A DNA stretch of 5,821 nucleotides, from contig JAZBOY010000129.1 of assembly GCA_036351375.1 (NCBI GenBank), positions 1-5,821 on the forward strand. The letters are read 5' to 3'. This stretch comes from JANQIO01 sp036351375 (GTDB lineage Bacteria > Pseudomonadota > Gammaproteobacteria > Pseudomonadales > Halieaceae). Below, piece after piece: positions 1-5,693 of the stretch. Made by a program: the position numbers and the translations under genes. The notes beneath the pieces were generated by a model. The model had not been told where the DNA came from, did not search any database, and saw only the letters and a program-made list of their open reading frames with translations. Positions within the stretch are counted from its first letter, which is position 1. Each line of letters starts with the position of its first letter.

Positions 1-156
1 GGATGGCCGCAGCCGAGCGAGACATGGACGTCATGCTTTTAGCGTGTCCCGGAAGGACCCCAGGTGCCGCGCGAGCGGCTTCAGTAGCAACTCGGACCAG
101 CGCAATGCTTTCAAACGGCTCGGACAGAAGGGTGGCTGTGGTAGCATCGCGCAGCC

Positions 157-1350
157 ATGTCTGAGCCTGCACCCGACCATCGTTCGCCTGGCCTGATCGT
201 CCTGCTGGCCTCGCTGGTGGCGATCGGGCCTCTCACTATCGATATGTATTTGCCGGCGCTGCCCGGAATGGTCGACGCTTTCGCCACCGATACCGCCAGG
301 GTGCAGCTCACTATCAGTGCGTACCTGTTGGGATTTTCCGTGTTCCACCTGGCCTGCGGACCACTGGCGGACCGCTTCGGCCGGCGGCCTGTGGTGCTGG
401 TGGGGCTGGTCCTGTACGCGGCGGCTACCGTTGCCTGCGCGCTGGCAGAGACGGTTGAGCAATTGATTGCCTTTCGCTTTGTGCAGGGCATCGGCGCCTG
501 CGTGGGGCCTACCCTCGGGCGCACCATTGCCCGCGACCTGTACGGACCCCAGGGCGCCGCCCGGGCGCTGGCGCTGATTGCCATGATCATGGCGCTGGCT
601 CCGGCCGTGGCGCCAACGCTTGGCAGCCTGATGCTGGAGATATTGCCCTGGCCGTGGATCTTCCTCTCGCTGGCGGCCTACAGCCTGCTGGTGGCCATCA
701 TCGTGGGGGTCAAGCTGCCGGAATCCGTACCGGTACGGCAGGCGCTGCACCCGGTTAACATCGCCCGCAATTATGGCCAGTTGCTACGGCACCGGGAGTT
801 TCGCGCCACTACGGTAGCCAGTGCCCTGCTGTACGCCGGCATGGTGTGTTTCCTGTCGGGGGCGAGCTTTGTCTTTATCGACATGATGGGTGTGCCGCTC
901 AGGTATTTTGGGGCCTTGTTCCTGACCACGGTTGCAGGCTACGTCGGGGGTAGTGCACTCAGTGCGAGGCTGGCACTGCACCGCAGTTCCGAGGCAGTCA
1001 TGTGGTTGGGGGGTGTGGCGGCGACCCTTGGTGCCGTGCTGATCCTGCTCGGCCCCCTCGCCTGGTTTCATCCCGCCAGCATCGTGCTGCCCATGGCTCT
1101 GTATGTGGGTGGTGTGGGCATCGCGCTGCCCCACGCCATGGCCACGGCCTTGAAGCCCTTTGCAGAAATGGCCGGCACGGCGTCGGCACTGTTCGGGTTT
1201 ATCCAGATGGGGCTGTCGGCCGCGGCGGGGGCGCTGGTGGGAGCACTGTTGAAGGACTCACCCACCCCCATGGGGGCTGCAATCCTGTGCTGCAGCCTGC
1301 TGTCACTGCTGCTGATCTGGCGCCTGCGAAACGCCGATGTGTCATACTAG
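157..1350 (+). CDS. Multidrug efflux MFS transporter, Bcr/CflA family
   Basis: Inner-membrane proton-coupled exporter of 397 aa, matching the usual length of the family (E. coli Bcr is about 396 aa). Visible family marks: the first helix with IDMYLPALP (residues 28-36), the loop 2-3 MFS motif GPLADRFGRRP (68-78), and RFVQGIG (107-113) followed by GRTIARDLY, typical of Bcr/CflA carriers. Long hydrophobic stretches throughout fit twelve membrane helices. The ATG at 157 is the first start after an in-frame TAG at 142-144, and the protein begins as family members do. There is no clear Shine-Dalgarno site; the nearest purine run (127-132) is too far away. Members export bicyclomycin, sulfonamides, chloramphenicol-like drugs or cysteine, and the substrate cannot be read from sequence. 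A cysteine synthase gene follows after 25 bp, which makes thiol export worth considering. Confidence 0.93.
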   Translation: MSEPAPDHRSPGLIVLLASLVAIGPLTIDMYLPALPGMVDAFATDTARVQLTISAYLLGFSVFHLACGPLADRFGRRPVVLVGLVLYAAATVACALAETVEQLIAFRFVQGIGACVGPTLGRTIARDLYGPQGAARALALIAMIMALAPAVAPTLGSLMLEILPWPWIFLSLAAYSLLVAIIVGVKLPESVPVRQALHPVNIARNYGQLLRHREFRATTVASALLYAGMVCFLSGASFVFIDMMGVPLRYFGALFLTTVAGYVGGSALSARLALHRSSEAVMWLGGVAATLGAVLILLGPLAWFHPASIVLPMALYVGGVGIALPHAMATALKPFAEMAGTASALFGFIQMGLSAAAGALVGALLKDSPTPMGAAILCCSLLSLLLIWRLRNADVSY

Positions 1351-1363
1351 CGCGCAGCTCACC

Positions 1364-1368
1364 GAGGA
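1364..1368 (+). promoter_or_regulatory. Shine-Dalgarno site of the cysteine synthase gene
   Basis: GAGGA lies 7 nt before the ATG at 1376. It decides the start in favour of 1376 over the in-frame ATG at 1337, which lies inside the end of the transporter gene and has no ribosome binding site. Confidence 0.7.
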
Positions 1369-1375
1369 CCCCTCC

Positions 1376-2380
1376 ATGCCTGCCCAGGACGTTACCCAGC
1401 TGATCGGCAACACCCCGCTTCTGTACCTTCGAGAGGCCTCGGAGCGCACCGGTTGCCAGATCTACGGCAAGGCCGAATTCCTCAACCCGGGCAGCTCGGT
1501 GAAAGACCGCACCGCGCTGGGTATCCTGCGCGACGCGGAGCAACGCGGCGCCATCGCGCCCGGCGGCACCGTGGTCGAGGGCACCGCGGGCAATACCGGC
1601 ATCGGCCTGACCCTGCTAGCCAACGCCCTGGGCTATCGCAGTGTGGTCGTGATGCCAGTTACCCAGAGCAAGGAAAAGATCGAAACCCTGGAGCTGCTGG
1701 GTGCCGAGCTGCACCTGGTACCCGCCACGTCCTACAAGGATGAGAATCACTACATCCACACCGCCGGGCGACTCGCAGAGCAGCTCAACAAGACTTCAGA
1801 CAAGGGCGCCTTCTGGGCCCAGCAGTTCGATAACCTCGCCAACATGCAATTTCACGCGGCCACCACGGGTGCCGAAATCTGGGCGCAGACCGACGGCAAG
1901 GTAGACGGCTTCGTCTGCGCAGTCGGTACCGGCGGCACCCTGGCGGGTGTCTCAAACGCGCTGAAGGAGCACAACCCGGATGTGAAAATCGGCGTAGCTG
2001 ACCCCGAGGACGCCTCCCTTTACAACTACTACACCCACGGGGAGCTGAAACCCGGTGACGGCAGCTCCATGATGGAAGGCATCGGCATCAATCACATCAC
2101 TGAGAATATTTCCCAGGCCCGCGTGGACTGCGCCTACCAGGTGGCTGACGCCGAGGCCCTGCCCTGGGTATTCAGCCTGCTCAAGAACGAAGGGCTTTGC
2201 CTGGGTGGCTCATCGGGCATCAATATCGCCGGGGCAGTGCGCATGGCTGAGGAGCTGGGACCCGGGCACACCATCGTGACCATCCTCTGCGACTTCGGCA
2301 ATCGCTACCAGAGCAAGCTGTTCAACCCTGCCTACCTGCGCAACCGTGGGCTGCCGACGCCTGACTGGATGGACATCTAG
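1376..2380 (+). CDS. cysK: Cysteine synthase A-like PLP enzyme (O-acetylserine sulfhydrylase family)
   Basis: Cytoplasmic fold-type II PLP enzyme of 334 aa, expected to make L-cysteine from O-acetylserine and sulfide. In order: IGNTPLL (10-16); NPGSSVKDRTA (37-47) with the PLP-binding lysine K43; the substrate loop TAGNTG (70-75); the phosphate-binding GTGGT (184-188); MEGIG (233-237); GGSSGIN (277-283), where the serine contacts the PLP ring nitrogen; and a C-terminal ILCDFGNRYQSKLFN. It has no CBS domain and is slightly longer than the classical CysK of about 323 aa. The substrate loop has Ala where classical CysK has Ser (TSGNTG). That variant, with the EGTAGNTGIGL context and the QSKLFNPAYL tail, marks a CysK-like subfamily usually annotated as cysteine synthase A. 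A different acceptor or donor substrate is possible. The gene sits between an efflux carrier and a flavoprotein gene on the same strand, probably as one transcript. Confidence 0.88.
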   Translation: MPAQDVTQLIGNTPLLYLREASERTGCQIYGKAEFLNPGSSVKDRTALGILRDAEQRGAIAPGGTVVEGTAGNTGIGLTLLANALGYRSVVVMPVTQSKEKIETLELLGAELHLVPATSYKDENHYIHTAGRLAEQLNKTSDKGAFWAQQFDNLANMQFHAATTGAEIWAQTDGKVDGFVCAVGTGGTLAGVSNALKEHNPDVKIGVADPEDASLYNYYTHGELKPGDGSSMMEGIGINHITENISQARVDCAYQVADAEALPWVFSLLKNEGLCLGGSSGINIAGAVRMAEELGPGHTIVTILCDFGNRYQSKLFNPAYLRNRGLPTPDWMDI

Positions 2381-2425
2381 CCGGGCCTGCTTTCCGTACC
2401 AGCTACTCATTACCCACTTCTACTC

Positions 2426-2430
2426 AGGGG
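2426..2430 (+). promoter_or_regulatory. Shine-Dalgarno site of the flavoprotein gene
   Basis: AGGGG with a 5-nt spacer before the ATG at 2436. It supports that start over the upstream in-frame ATG at 2346, which would overlap the cysteine synthase gene and add 30 residues unlike a flavodoxin fold. Confidence 0.6.
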
Positions 2431-2435
2431 CCGCC

Positions 2436-3053
2436 ATGAAAATCGGCATTATCTGCGGGAGCCACCGCGACAACTCAGAGAGCGAAAAAGTTGCCCGCTA
2501 CATCGAACGCGCCCTCCTGGAGCAGGGCCACTGCGACGAAACCTGGCTGTACTCGCTGGCGGGCAATCCGCTGCCGCTGTGGGACGAGGGCATCTGGGAA
2601 GGGGACCCCGACTGGAAACAGCGCCTCGCGCCGCTGTCAGAGCAACTGAACAGCTGCGATGGCTTCGTGGTGGTGTCACCGGAGTGGCACGGTATGGCGC
2701 CTGCGGGTTTGAAAAACTTCTTCCTGGTATTCACCGGCGGTGGCGAGCTGGCTCACAAGCCTGCGCTAATCGTCACCGTCTCGGTGGCCGACGGCGGCTC
2801 TTACCCGGTCGCTGAACTGCGGATGAGCAGTTACAAGAACAACCGCCTGTGCTACCTGCCGGAGCACCTGATCATTCGCTACGTGGACACGGTGTTCAAT
2901 GACGATCCGGCGAACAACAAGGACAGCGCCCAGGAATATTTTGACGCCCGCCTGACCTACTGCCTGCGCTTGCTGAAAGAGTATGCAAAAGCATTTGTAG
3001 GGATCAGGGCCAGCGGGGCCGCCAGCCTTGAGGACTACAGCAGCGGCATGTGA
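2436..3053 (+). CDS. NAD(P)H-dependent FMN reductase-like flavoprotein
   Basis: Cytoplasmic flavodoxin-fold protein of 205 aa, in the NADPH-dependent FMN reductase family (azoreductase, chromate or quinone reductase relatives). It opens with beta strand MKIGIICGSHR (1-11) followed by NSESEKVA, the FMN-phosphate loop (GS-x-R-x-x-S). FVVVSPEWHGMAPAGLKNFF (77-96) matches the family motif SPEYN-x-x-x-P-x-x-LKN that holds the flavin ring, here with Trp-His in place of Tyr-Asn. A second glycine patch, VADGGSY (117-123), lies near the flavin site. No signal peptide or membrane segment is seen. The true substrate is unknown. Its place after a cysteine synthase gene, 55 bp downstream on the same strand, suggests co-expression, possibly in redox or sulfur-related detoxification; that is an inference. 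The stop codon lies in the loop of a hairpin (3041-3062). Confidence 0.88.
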   Translation: MKIGIICGSHRDNSESEKVARYIERALLEQGHCDETWLYSLAGNPLPLWDEGIWEGDPDWKQRLAPLSEQLNSCDGFVVVSPEWHGMAPAGLKNFFLVFTGGGELAHKPALIVTVSVADGGSYPVAELRMSSYKNNRLCYLPEHLIIRYVDTVFNDDPANNKDSAQEYFDARLTYCLRLLKEYAKAFVGIRASGAASLEDYSSGM

Positions 3054-3062
3054 TTGCCGCTG
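3041..3062 (+). terminator. Hairpin spanning the stop codon of the flavoprotein gene
   Basis: A perfect 7-bp stem (3041-3047 with 3056-3062) has an 8-nt loop that contains the TGA stop. No T-run follows directly, so it is a weak terminator candidate or an mRNA 3'-end stabiliser. It lies between two convergent genes. Confidence 0.35.
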
Positions 3063-3072
3063 CAGTCGATCT

Positions 3073-3096
3073 GCGCTGCTTTAATTTCCGCAGCGC
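3073..3096 (+). terminator. GC-rich hairpin between convergent genes
   Basis: GCGCTGC (3073-3079) pairs perfectly with GCAGCGC (3090-3096) over a 10-nt AT-rich loop. A pyrimidine-rich stretch (TATCTACTTCC) follows on the + strand, but it is not a clean T-run. It probably helps end transcription from the left-hand genes. On the - strand it lies beyond the dsbA stop and could serve that operon too. Confidence 0.4.
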
Positions 3097-3107
3097 TATC
3101 TACTTCC

Positions 3108-3154
3108 ACCGCGGCGCTTTATTCAGCCGCAGCGCTTTATTCAGCCGCAGCGCT
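3108..3154 (-). repeat. 18-bp tandem repeat carrying the end of DsbA and its stop codon
   Basis: Units at 3108-3125, 3126-3143 and a partial 3144-3154. The two full copies differ at two of 18 positions. Read on the - strand in the DsbA frame, each unit is Ser-Ala-Ala-Ala-Glu-stop, with the third variant ending Ala-Val-Glu. A related CCGCAGCGCT core also occurs at 3088-3097. The real DsbA stop is at 3139-3137 and a second in-frame TAA is at 3121-3119. Confidence 0.85.
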
Positions 3155-3781
3155 GTCACCACCGCCGGCAGCGCGCTCAAGCTCTACCAGGTAATCGACA
3201 ATCTTCAGCATATTGGCCTGGCTGCCTGCCTTGCGAGTGCTGATACGGTACTTTCCCGCCACCATCATTTCCGGTGTGCCGCTGATGCGAGCACCCTTGG
3301 CCCGGGCGCCCGCCTGGCGCACCTGGCTGCCAACGCCAAAGGATCGATAGGCCTTGGTAAAGTCTTCTGCACTCACGCCATTGGCCACGAAAATCTTGCG
3401 AATCTCCTCTTCGCTGGCGAGGCGATTGCGATCCACGTGCATGGCGGCAAACAGTGCACCGTGCAGCTTGTCGAGCACACCCAGTGCCTGGGCGGTGAAA
3501 AACGCCTTGGCGTGGGGCTCCATGGGCTGGCTCCAGACTGCCGGCGAGGGCATCAGCACCACGTCAGCAGGCTGCTGCTGCTTCCACTGGGTCAGCAGCG
3601 GCTCGAAGTTATAGCAGTGGCCGCAGCTATAGGCAAAAAACTCCACCACTTCAATCTTGTCGCCGCTGCGGGTCGGCAGCGCGGGCGTGATGAGGTCGTA
3701 GTGCACCCCTTCCCGGAATTCCTGCGCCAGGGTCGGCAGGCTCAGCAGGGAGATGGCGATGGCCGCGAGAAATTTTTTCAC
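3137..3781 (-). CDS. dsbA: Periplasmic thiol:disulfide interchange protein DsbA
   Basis: Oxidase of 214 aa that introduces disulfide bonds into exported proteins and is recycled by DsbB. A signal peptide covers residues 1-19 (MKKFLAAIAISLLSLPTLA, cleaved before Q20). The thioredoxin-fold redox site is C53-G-H-C56 in FFAYSCGHCYNFEP, and the cis-proline loop is SGTP (P170). The helical insert between them and the length fit DsbA (about 208-211 aa in E. coli and P. aeruginosa). The redox dipeptide is Gly-His, whereas E. coli and Pseudomonas DsbA have Pro-His. The start is GTG at 3781, set by a strong Shine-Dalgarno site 6 nt upstream. The C-terminus, GGGDSAAAE, is a low-complexity tail made by a tandem repeat that includes the stop codon. 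It is the last gene of a probable operon after the two cytochrome genes, 68 bp behind cytochrome c4. DsbA oxidises apocytochrome cysteines, so the pairing makes sense. Confidence 0.95.
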   Translation of the reverse strand: MKKFLAAIAISLLSLPTLAQEFREGVHYDLITPALPTRSGDKIEVVEFFAYSCGHCYNFEPLLTQWKQQQPADVVLMPSPAVWSQPMEPHAKAFFTAQALGVLDKLHGALFAAMHVDRNRLASEEEIRKIFVANGVSAEDFTKAYRSFGVGSQVRQAGARAKGARISGTPEMMVAGKYRISTRKAGSQANMLKIVDYLVELERAAGGGDSAAAE

Positions 3782-3787
3782 AATCAG

Positions 3788-3793
3788 TCTCCT
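3788..3793 (-). promoter_or_regulatory. Shine-Dalgarno site setting the GTG start of dsbA
   Basis: AGGAGA on the - strand, followed by a 6-nt spacer and GTG at 3781. No ATG is available at the signal-peptide start, so this strong site is what identifies the GTG as the initiator. Confidence 0.8.
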
Positions 3794-3849
3794 GGTCGAC
3801 GCGTGTTGAACAAAACCTTGGACAACCGCTGGGCCGATTCTCTCCGCGC

Positions 3850-4482
3850 TCAGTAAAGACCGGCGATGAAGTTGGCGACGGCGTCGATCTCGTTGTCCGT
3901 CATGCGGTAGGCCACATCGCGCATCATGCGGGAGTCACCATCGTTGGTGCGACCGTTGGGGTTTTCTTCCAGCGTGTTCTCGGCGCCGATACGCCACTTG
4001 CGCAGTTGGTCGGCGATGTAGTCTTTGTGCTGGCCCGCCAGGCGCGGCCACCCGGCCGGGGCGTTACCGCTGCCACGAGCACCGTGACAGGAGGCACAGG
4101 CGGCGACGCCGCTCTCGGATACACCGGCCCGGTACACCTCGGCGCCCAGCGCCAGCAGCTTGTCTTCAGCCTGGCCGGGAGACGGCACCTGGCTCGCGTA
4201 GTAGGCGGCGATGTCGGCGATCTGCTCGTCGGTGTAGTTGTCGACCAAGCCCATCATGCTGGCTACCGGACGGCGCATATCGCGGATGTCGTAAATTTGC
4301 TTGATCAGGTATTTCTCGTTCTGCCCCGCCAGTTTGGGAAACTGGGGGACGACGCTGTTGCCATCCTCTCCGTGGCAACCGGCGCAGACGACTGTCAGCG
4401 GCTTGCCCGCGGCGGGATCACCTGCCAGCGCATTGGCGCTGAGGCCTGCGAGAATGACAAAAGCAAGAGTTAGCTTGTTCAT
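3850..4482 (-). CDS. cc4: Diheme cytochrome c4
   Basis: Periplasmic or membrane-associated diheme electron carrier of 210 aa, usually donating electrons to a terminal oxidase such as cbb3. The signal peptide is residues 1-20 (ends SANALA, cleaved before G21). Two similar domains each hold one heme c site: C33-A-G-C36-H37 and C129-A-S-C132-H133. Candidate axial methionines are in ASMMGLV (M76 or M77) and SRMMRDV (M186 or M187). Each domain repeats the pattern FPKLAGQ / WPRLAGQ after the heme and ends in a helix (DIAAYYASQ / AVANFIAGLY), the two-fold layout of c4. The ATG at 4482 is chosen over an in-frame ATG at 4545, which would add 21 residues before the signal peptide. Only a weak GGAA precedes it. 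It lies in the c5–c4–dsbA unit; a stem-loop upstream may tune its mRNA level. Confidence 0.95.
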   Translation of the reverse strand: MNKLTLAFVILAGLSANALAGDPAAGKPLTVVCAGCHGEDGNSVVPQFPKLAGQNEKYLIKQIYDIRDMRRPVASMMGLVDNYTDEQIADIAAYYASQVPSPGQAEDKLLALGAEVYRAGVSESGVAACASCHGARGSGNAPAGWPRLAGQHKDYIADQLRKWRIGAENTLEENPNGRTNDGDSRMMRDVAYRMTDNEIDAVANFIAGLY

Positions 4483-4517
4483 GGGGTTTCCGAAATTTAG
4501 TCCGTTGTTGCTAGTTA

Positions 4518-4539
4518 CGAGCCGGGTAATCCCGACTCG
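4518..4539 (-). other. Stem-loop between the cytochrome c5 and c4 genes
   Basis: On the - strand RNA, CGAG-U-CGGG pairs with CCCG-G-CUCG around the loop AUUA, giving a 9-bp stem with one U·G wobble. On the + strand the same position would be an A·C mismatch, so the structure fits the - transcript best. No T-run follows, which argues for RNA processing, stability or partial attenuation over full termination. Confidence 0.5.
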
Positions 4540-4579
4540 GTCCACTGTGTCTGTTCCTGGGTTTGTACCCGGCGGCGGC

Positions 4580-4897
4580 CTACCTGGATTTCGCCATAAA
4601 TTCGATCAGCGCCCGGTAGTTCTCGGCACTGCAGTCGAAGCACATGCCCTTGGGCGGCATGGCGTTGAGGCCATTCTGTACCGAGGCCACCAGGGTATCC
4701 ATGCCCTTGGCGAGGCGCGGTTCCCACTCGGAGGTCACTCCGGTCTTGGGCGCGCCGGCGGCACCGGCAGCGTGGCAGACGGCGCAGCTCTTGCCATAGA
4801 GCTCTTCCACCTTGGCGTTGCCATCCTCGCCAAGGCTATATCCGGCGAACAGCGTCAAGGCTGCTGCCAGAAGGACTTTTGCGCCAGTCTCCGTCAT
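4580..4897 (-). CDS. Monoheme cytochrome c5 family protein
   Basis: Small periplasmic c-type cytochrome of 105 aa. A hydrophobic N-terminal segment (about residues 7-22) is the signal peptide, with cleavage probably near SLG (21-23). The heme site is C38-A-V-C41-H42. The sequence NAMPPKGMCFDCS (78-90) is the hallmark of cytochrome c5: axial Met80 in the AMP triplet, then Cys86 and Cys89, which form the disulfide known in this family. The ATG at 4897 has AGGTGA just upstream. It is the first gene of the unit c5–c4–dsbA and is divergent from engB. Such cytochromes shuttle electrons from the bc1 complex to oxidases; the partner here is not visible. The disulfide gives a direct reason for a dsbA gene nearby. 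Confidence 0.92.
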   Translation of the reverse strand: MTETGAKVLLAAALTLFAGYSLGEDGNAKVEELYGKSCAVCHAAGAAGAPKTGVTSEWEPRLAKGMDTLVASVQNGLNAMPPKGMCFDCSAENYRALIEFMAKSR

Positions 4898-4971
4898 TTC
4901 TCACCTGTTTGCCGGGATTTACGCGCCGGAATACCTGGCGCTGTGCTCGGTCGCTCAAAAAAAGCTGTGGC

Positions 4972-4999
4972 ATTATATACGACATGTCAGGCCCAACAA
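4972..4999 (-). promoter_or_regulatory. Promoter of the cytochrome c5–c4–dsbA unit
   Basis: A consensus -10 box TATAAT lies on the - strand at 4977-4972. A poor -35 candidate, TTGTTG, is at 4999-4994 with a 16-bp spacer, inside the first codons of engB. Transcription would begin near 4966, giving a leader of about 70 nt before the ATG at 4897. The perfect -10 is the solid part; the -35 matches only 3 of 6 bases. Confidence 0.55.
4974..4979 (+). promoter_or_regulatory. Candidate -10 box of engB, overlapping the opposite promoter
   Basis: TATATA (4 of 6 to consensus) lies 4 nt before the engB ATG and shares its bases with the - strand -10 box. A 7-A run (4957-4963) is just upstream; no good -35 is seen. 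If used, transcription would start within a few bases of the ATG. Confidence 0.35.
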
Positions 5000-5682
5000 A
5001 GTCGATACAGGACACTCCGGAACCGGTCGTAGCCAGCCCCAATTACCGGGCAGCGCGCTACCTGACCAGTGCCAGCCGCCGCAACCAGTGCCCACCGGAT
5101 GAGGGCTGGGAGGTGGCCTTCGCGGGGCGATCCAATGCCGGCAAATCCAGCGCCATCAACAGCCTTACCGGCAACCGCAAGCTGGCCCGCACGTCCAAGA
5201 CGCCGGGACGCACCCAGCTGCTCAACTTTTTCAGCCTGTCGGACCAGCAGCGACTGGTGGACCTGCCCGGCTACGGATTCGCGAAAGTGCCGGAAAAGGT
5301 CAAGGCGGAGTGGGTGCGGCTGATCGAGGACTACCTGCAGCAGCGGCGCTCACTGCGCGGCCTGGTATTGCTGATGGACGTGCGCCACCCCCTGCAGGAT
5401 TTCGACCGCATGATGATCGACTGGGCCACCACCGCCGATATGCCGGTCCACATACTGCTGACCAAGGCCGACAAACTCAAGAAGGGTCCCGCCAAGAGCA
5501 CGCTAATGAAGATCCAGGGCGAGTTGGCTGCCCATGCCGGCCTGGTCAGCGTGCAACTGTTCTCCGCCCTCAAACACAGAGGCCACGAAGAGCTCCGCAC
5601 CGTCCTCGACGCCTGGCTCACCGACGCCTCCGTCCTCGAACCCGAAGAAGACCCACAGGAAGAAGAACCGGGAAGCACCTGA
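4984..5682 (+). CDS. engB: Ribosome biogenesis GTP-binding protein EngB/YihA/YsxC
   Basis: Cytoplasmic TRAFAC GTPase of 232 aa needed for late assembly of the 50S subunit and usually essential. All GTPase motifs are intact: G1 GRSNAGKSS (48-56), G2 TPGRTQ (73-78), G3 DLPGYGFAKV (93-102), G4 TKAD (160-163) and G5 SALK (194-197). The N-terminal segment NYRAARYLTSA (20-30) is typical of the family. The C-terminus carries an acidic, poorly conserved tail (EPEEDPQEEE, about 219-228), which makes it longer than E. coli YihA (about 210 aa). The start at 4984 has no Shine-Dalgarno site. No ATG, GTG or TTG follows until the GTG at residue 44, too close to G1, so 4984 is the best start. A longer reading from the ATG at 4879 would run through the cytochrome promoter region and is unlikely. 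It is divergent from the cytochrome c5 gene, 86 bp apart. This context is conserved in Pseudomonas. Confidence 0.96.
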   Translation: MSGPTKSIQDTPEPVVASPNYRAARYLTSASRRNQCPPDEGWEVAFAGRSNAGKSSAINSLTGNRKLARTSKTPGRTQLLNFFSLSDQQRLVDLPGYGFAKVPEKVKAEWVRLIEDYLQQRRSLRGLVLLMDVRHPLQDFDRMMIDWATTADMPVHILLTKADKLKKGPAKSTLMKIQGELAAHAGLVSVQLFSALKHRGHEELRTVLDAWLTDASVLEPEEDPQEEEPGST

Positions 5683-5693
5683 CAACCGCGCAG

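Noticed and set aside
1..34. Possible start of a divergent - strand gene (ATG at 34 or 25)
   Set aside because: Only 8-11 codons are visible, without a Shine-Dalgarno site or recognisable motif.
66..79. Hairpin GCCGC-GCGA-GCGGC before the transporter gene
   Set aside because: A 5-bp stem with a GNRA-type loop but no T-run or conserved context. Such short GC palindromes are common by chance in GC-rich DNA.
31..750. Long - strand open frame opposite the transporter gene
   Set aside because: Composition is rich in Arg, Gln, His and Gly with no family motif. It is the expected shadow of a GC-rich gene, and the + strand reading has clear MFS motifs.
1337..1375. Upstream ATG extending the cysteine synthase by 13 residues
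   Set aside because: It overlaps the transporter's end, has no ribosome site and adds residues not seen in the family. The ATG at 1376 has GAGGA at good spacing.
3050..3856. 268-codon + strand open frame across dsbA
   Set aside because: It is antisense to a complete DsbA with signal peptide, CGHC and cis-Pro. The frame begins with repeat-derived low-complexity sequence and has no recognisable domain.
4301..5032. + strand open frame running through the cytochrome genes into engB
   Set aside because: It is antisense to two cytochromes with intact heme motifs and overlaps engB in another frame. No motif is seen.
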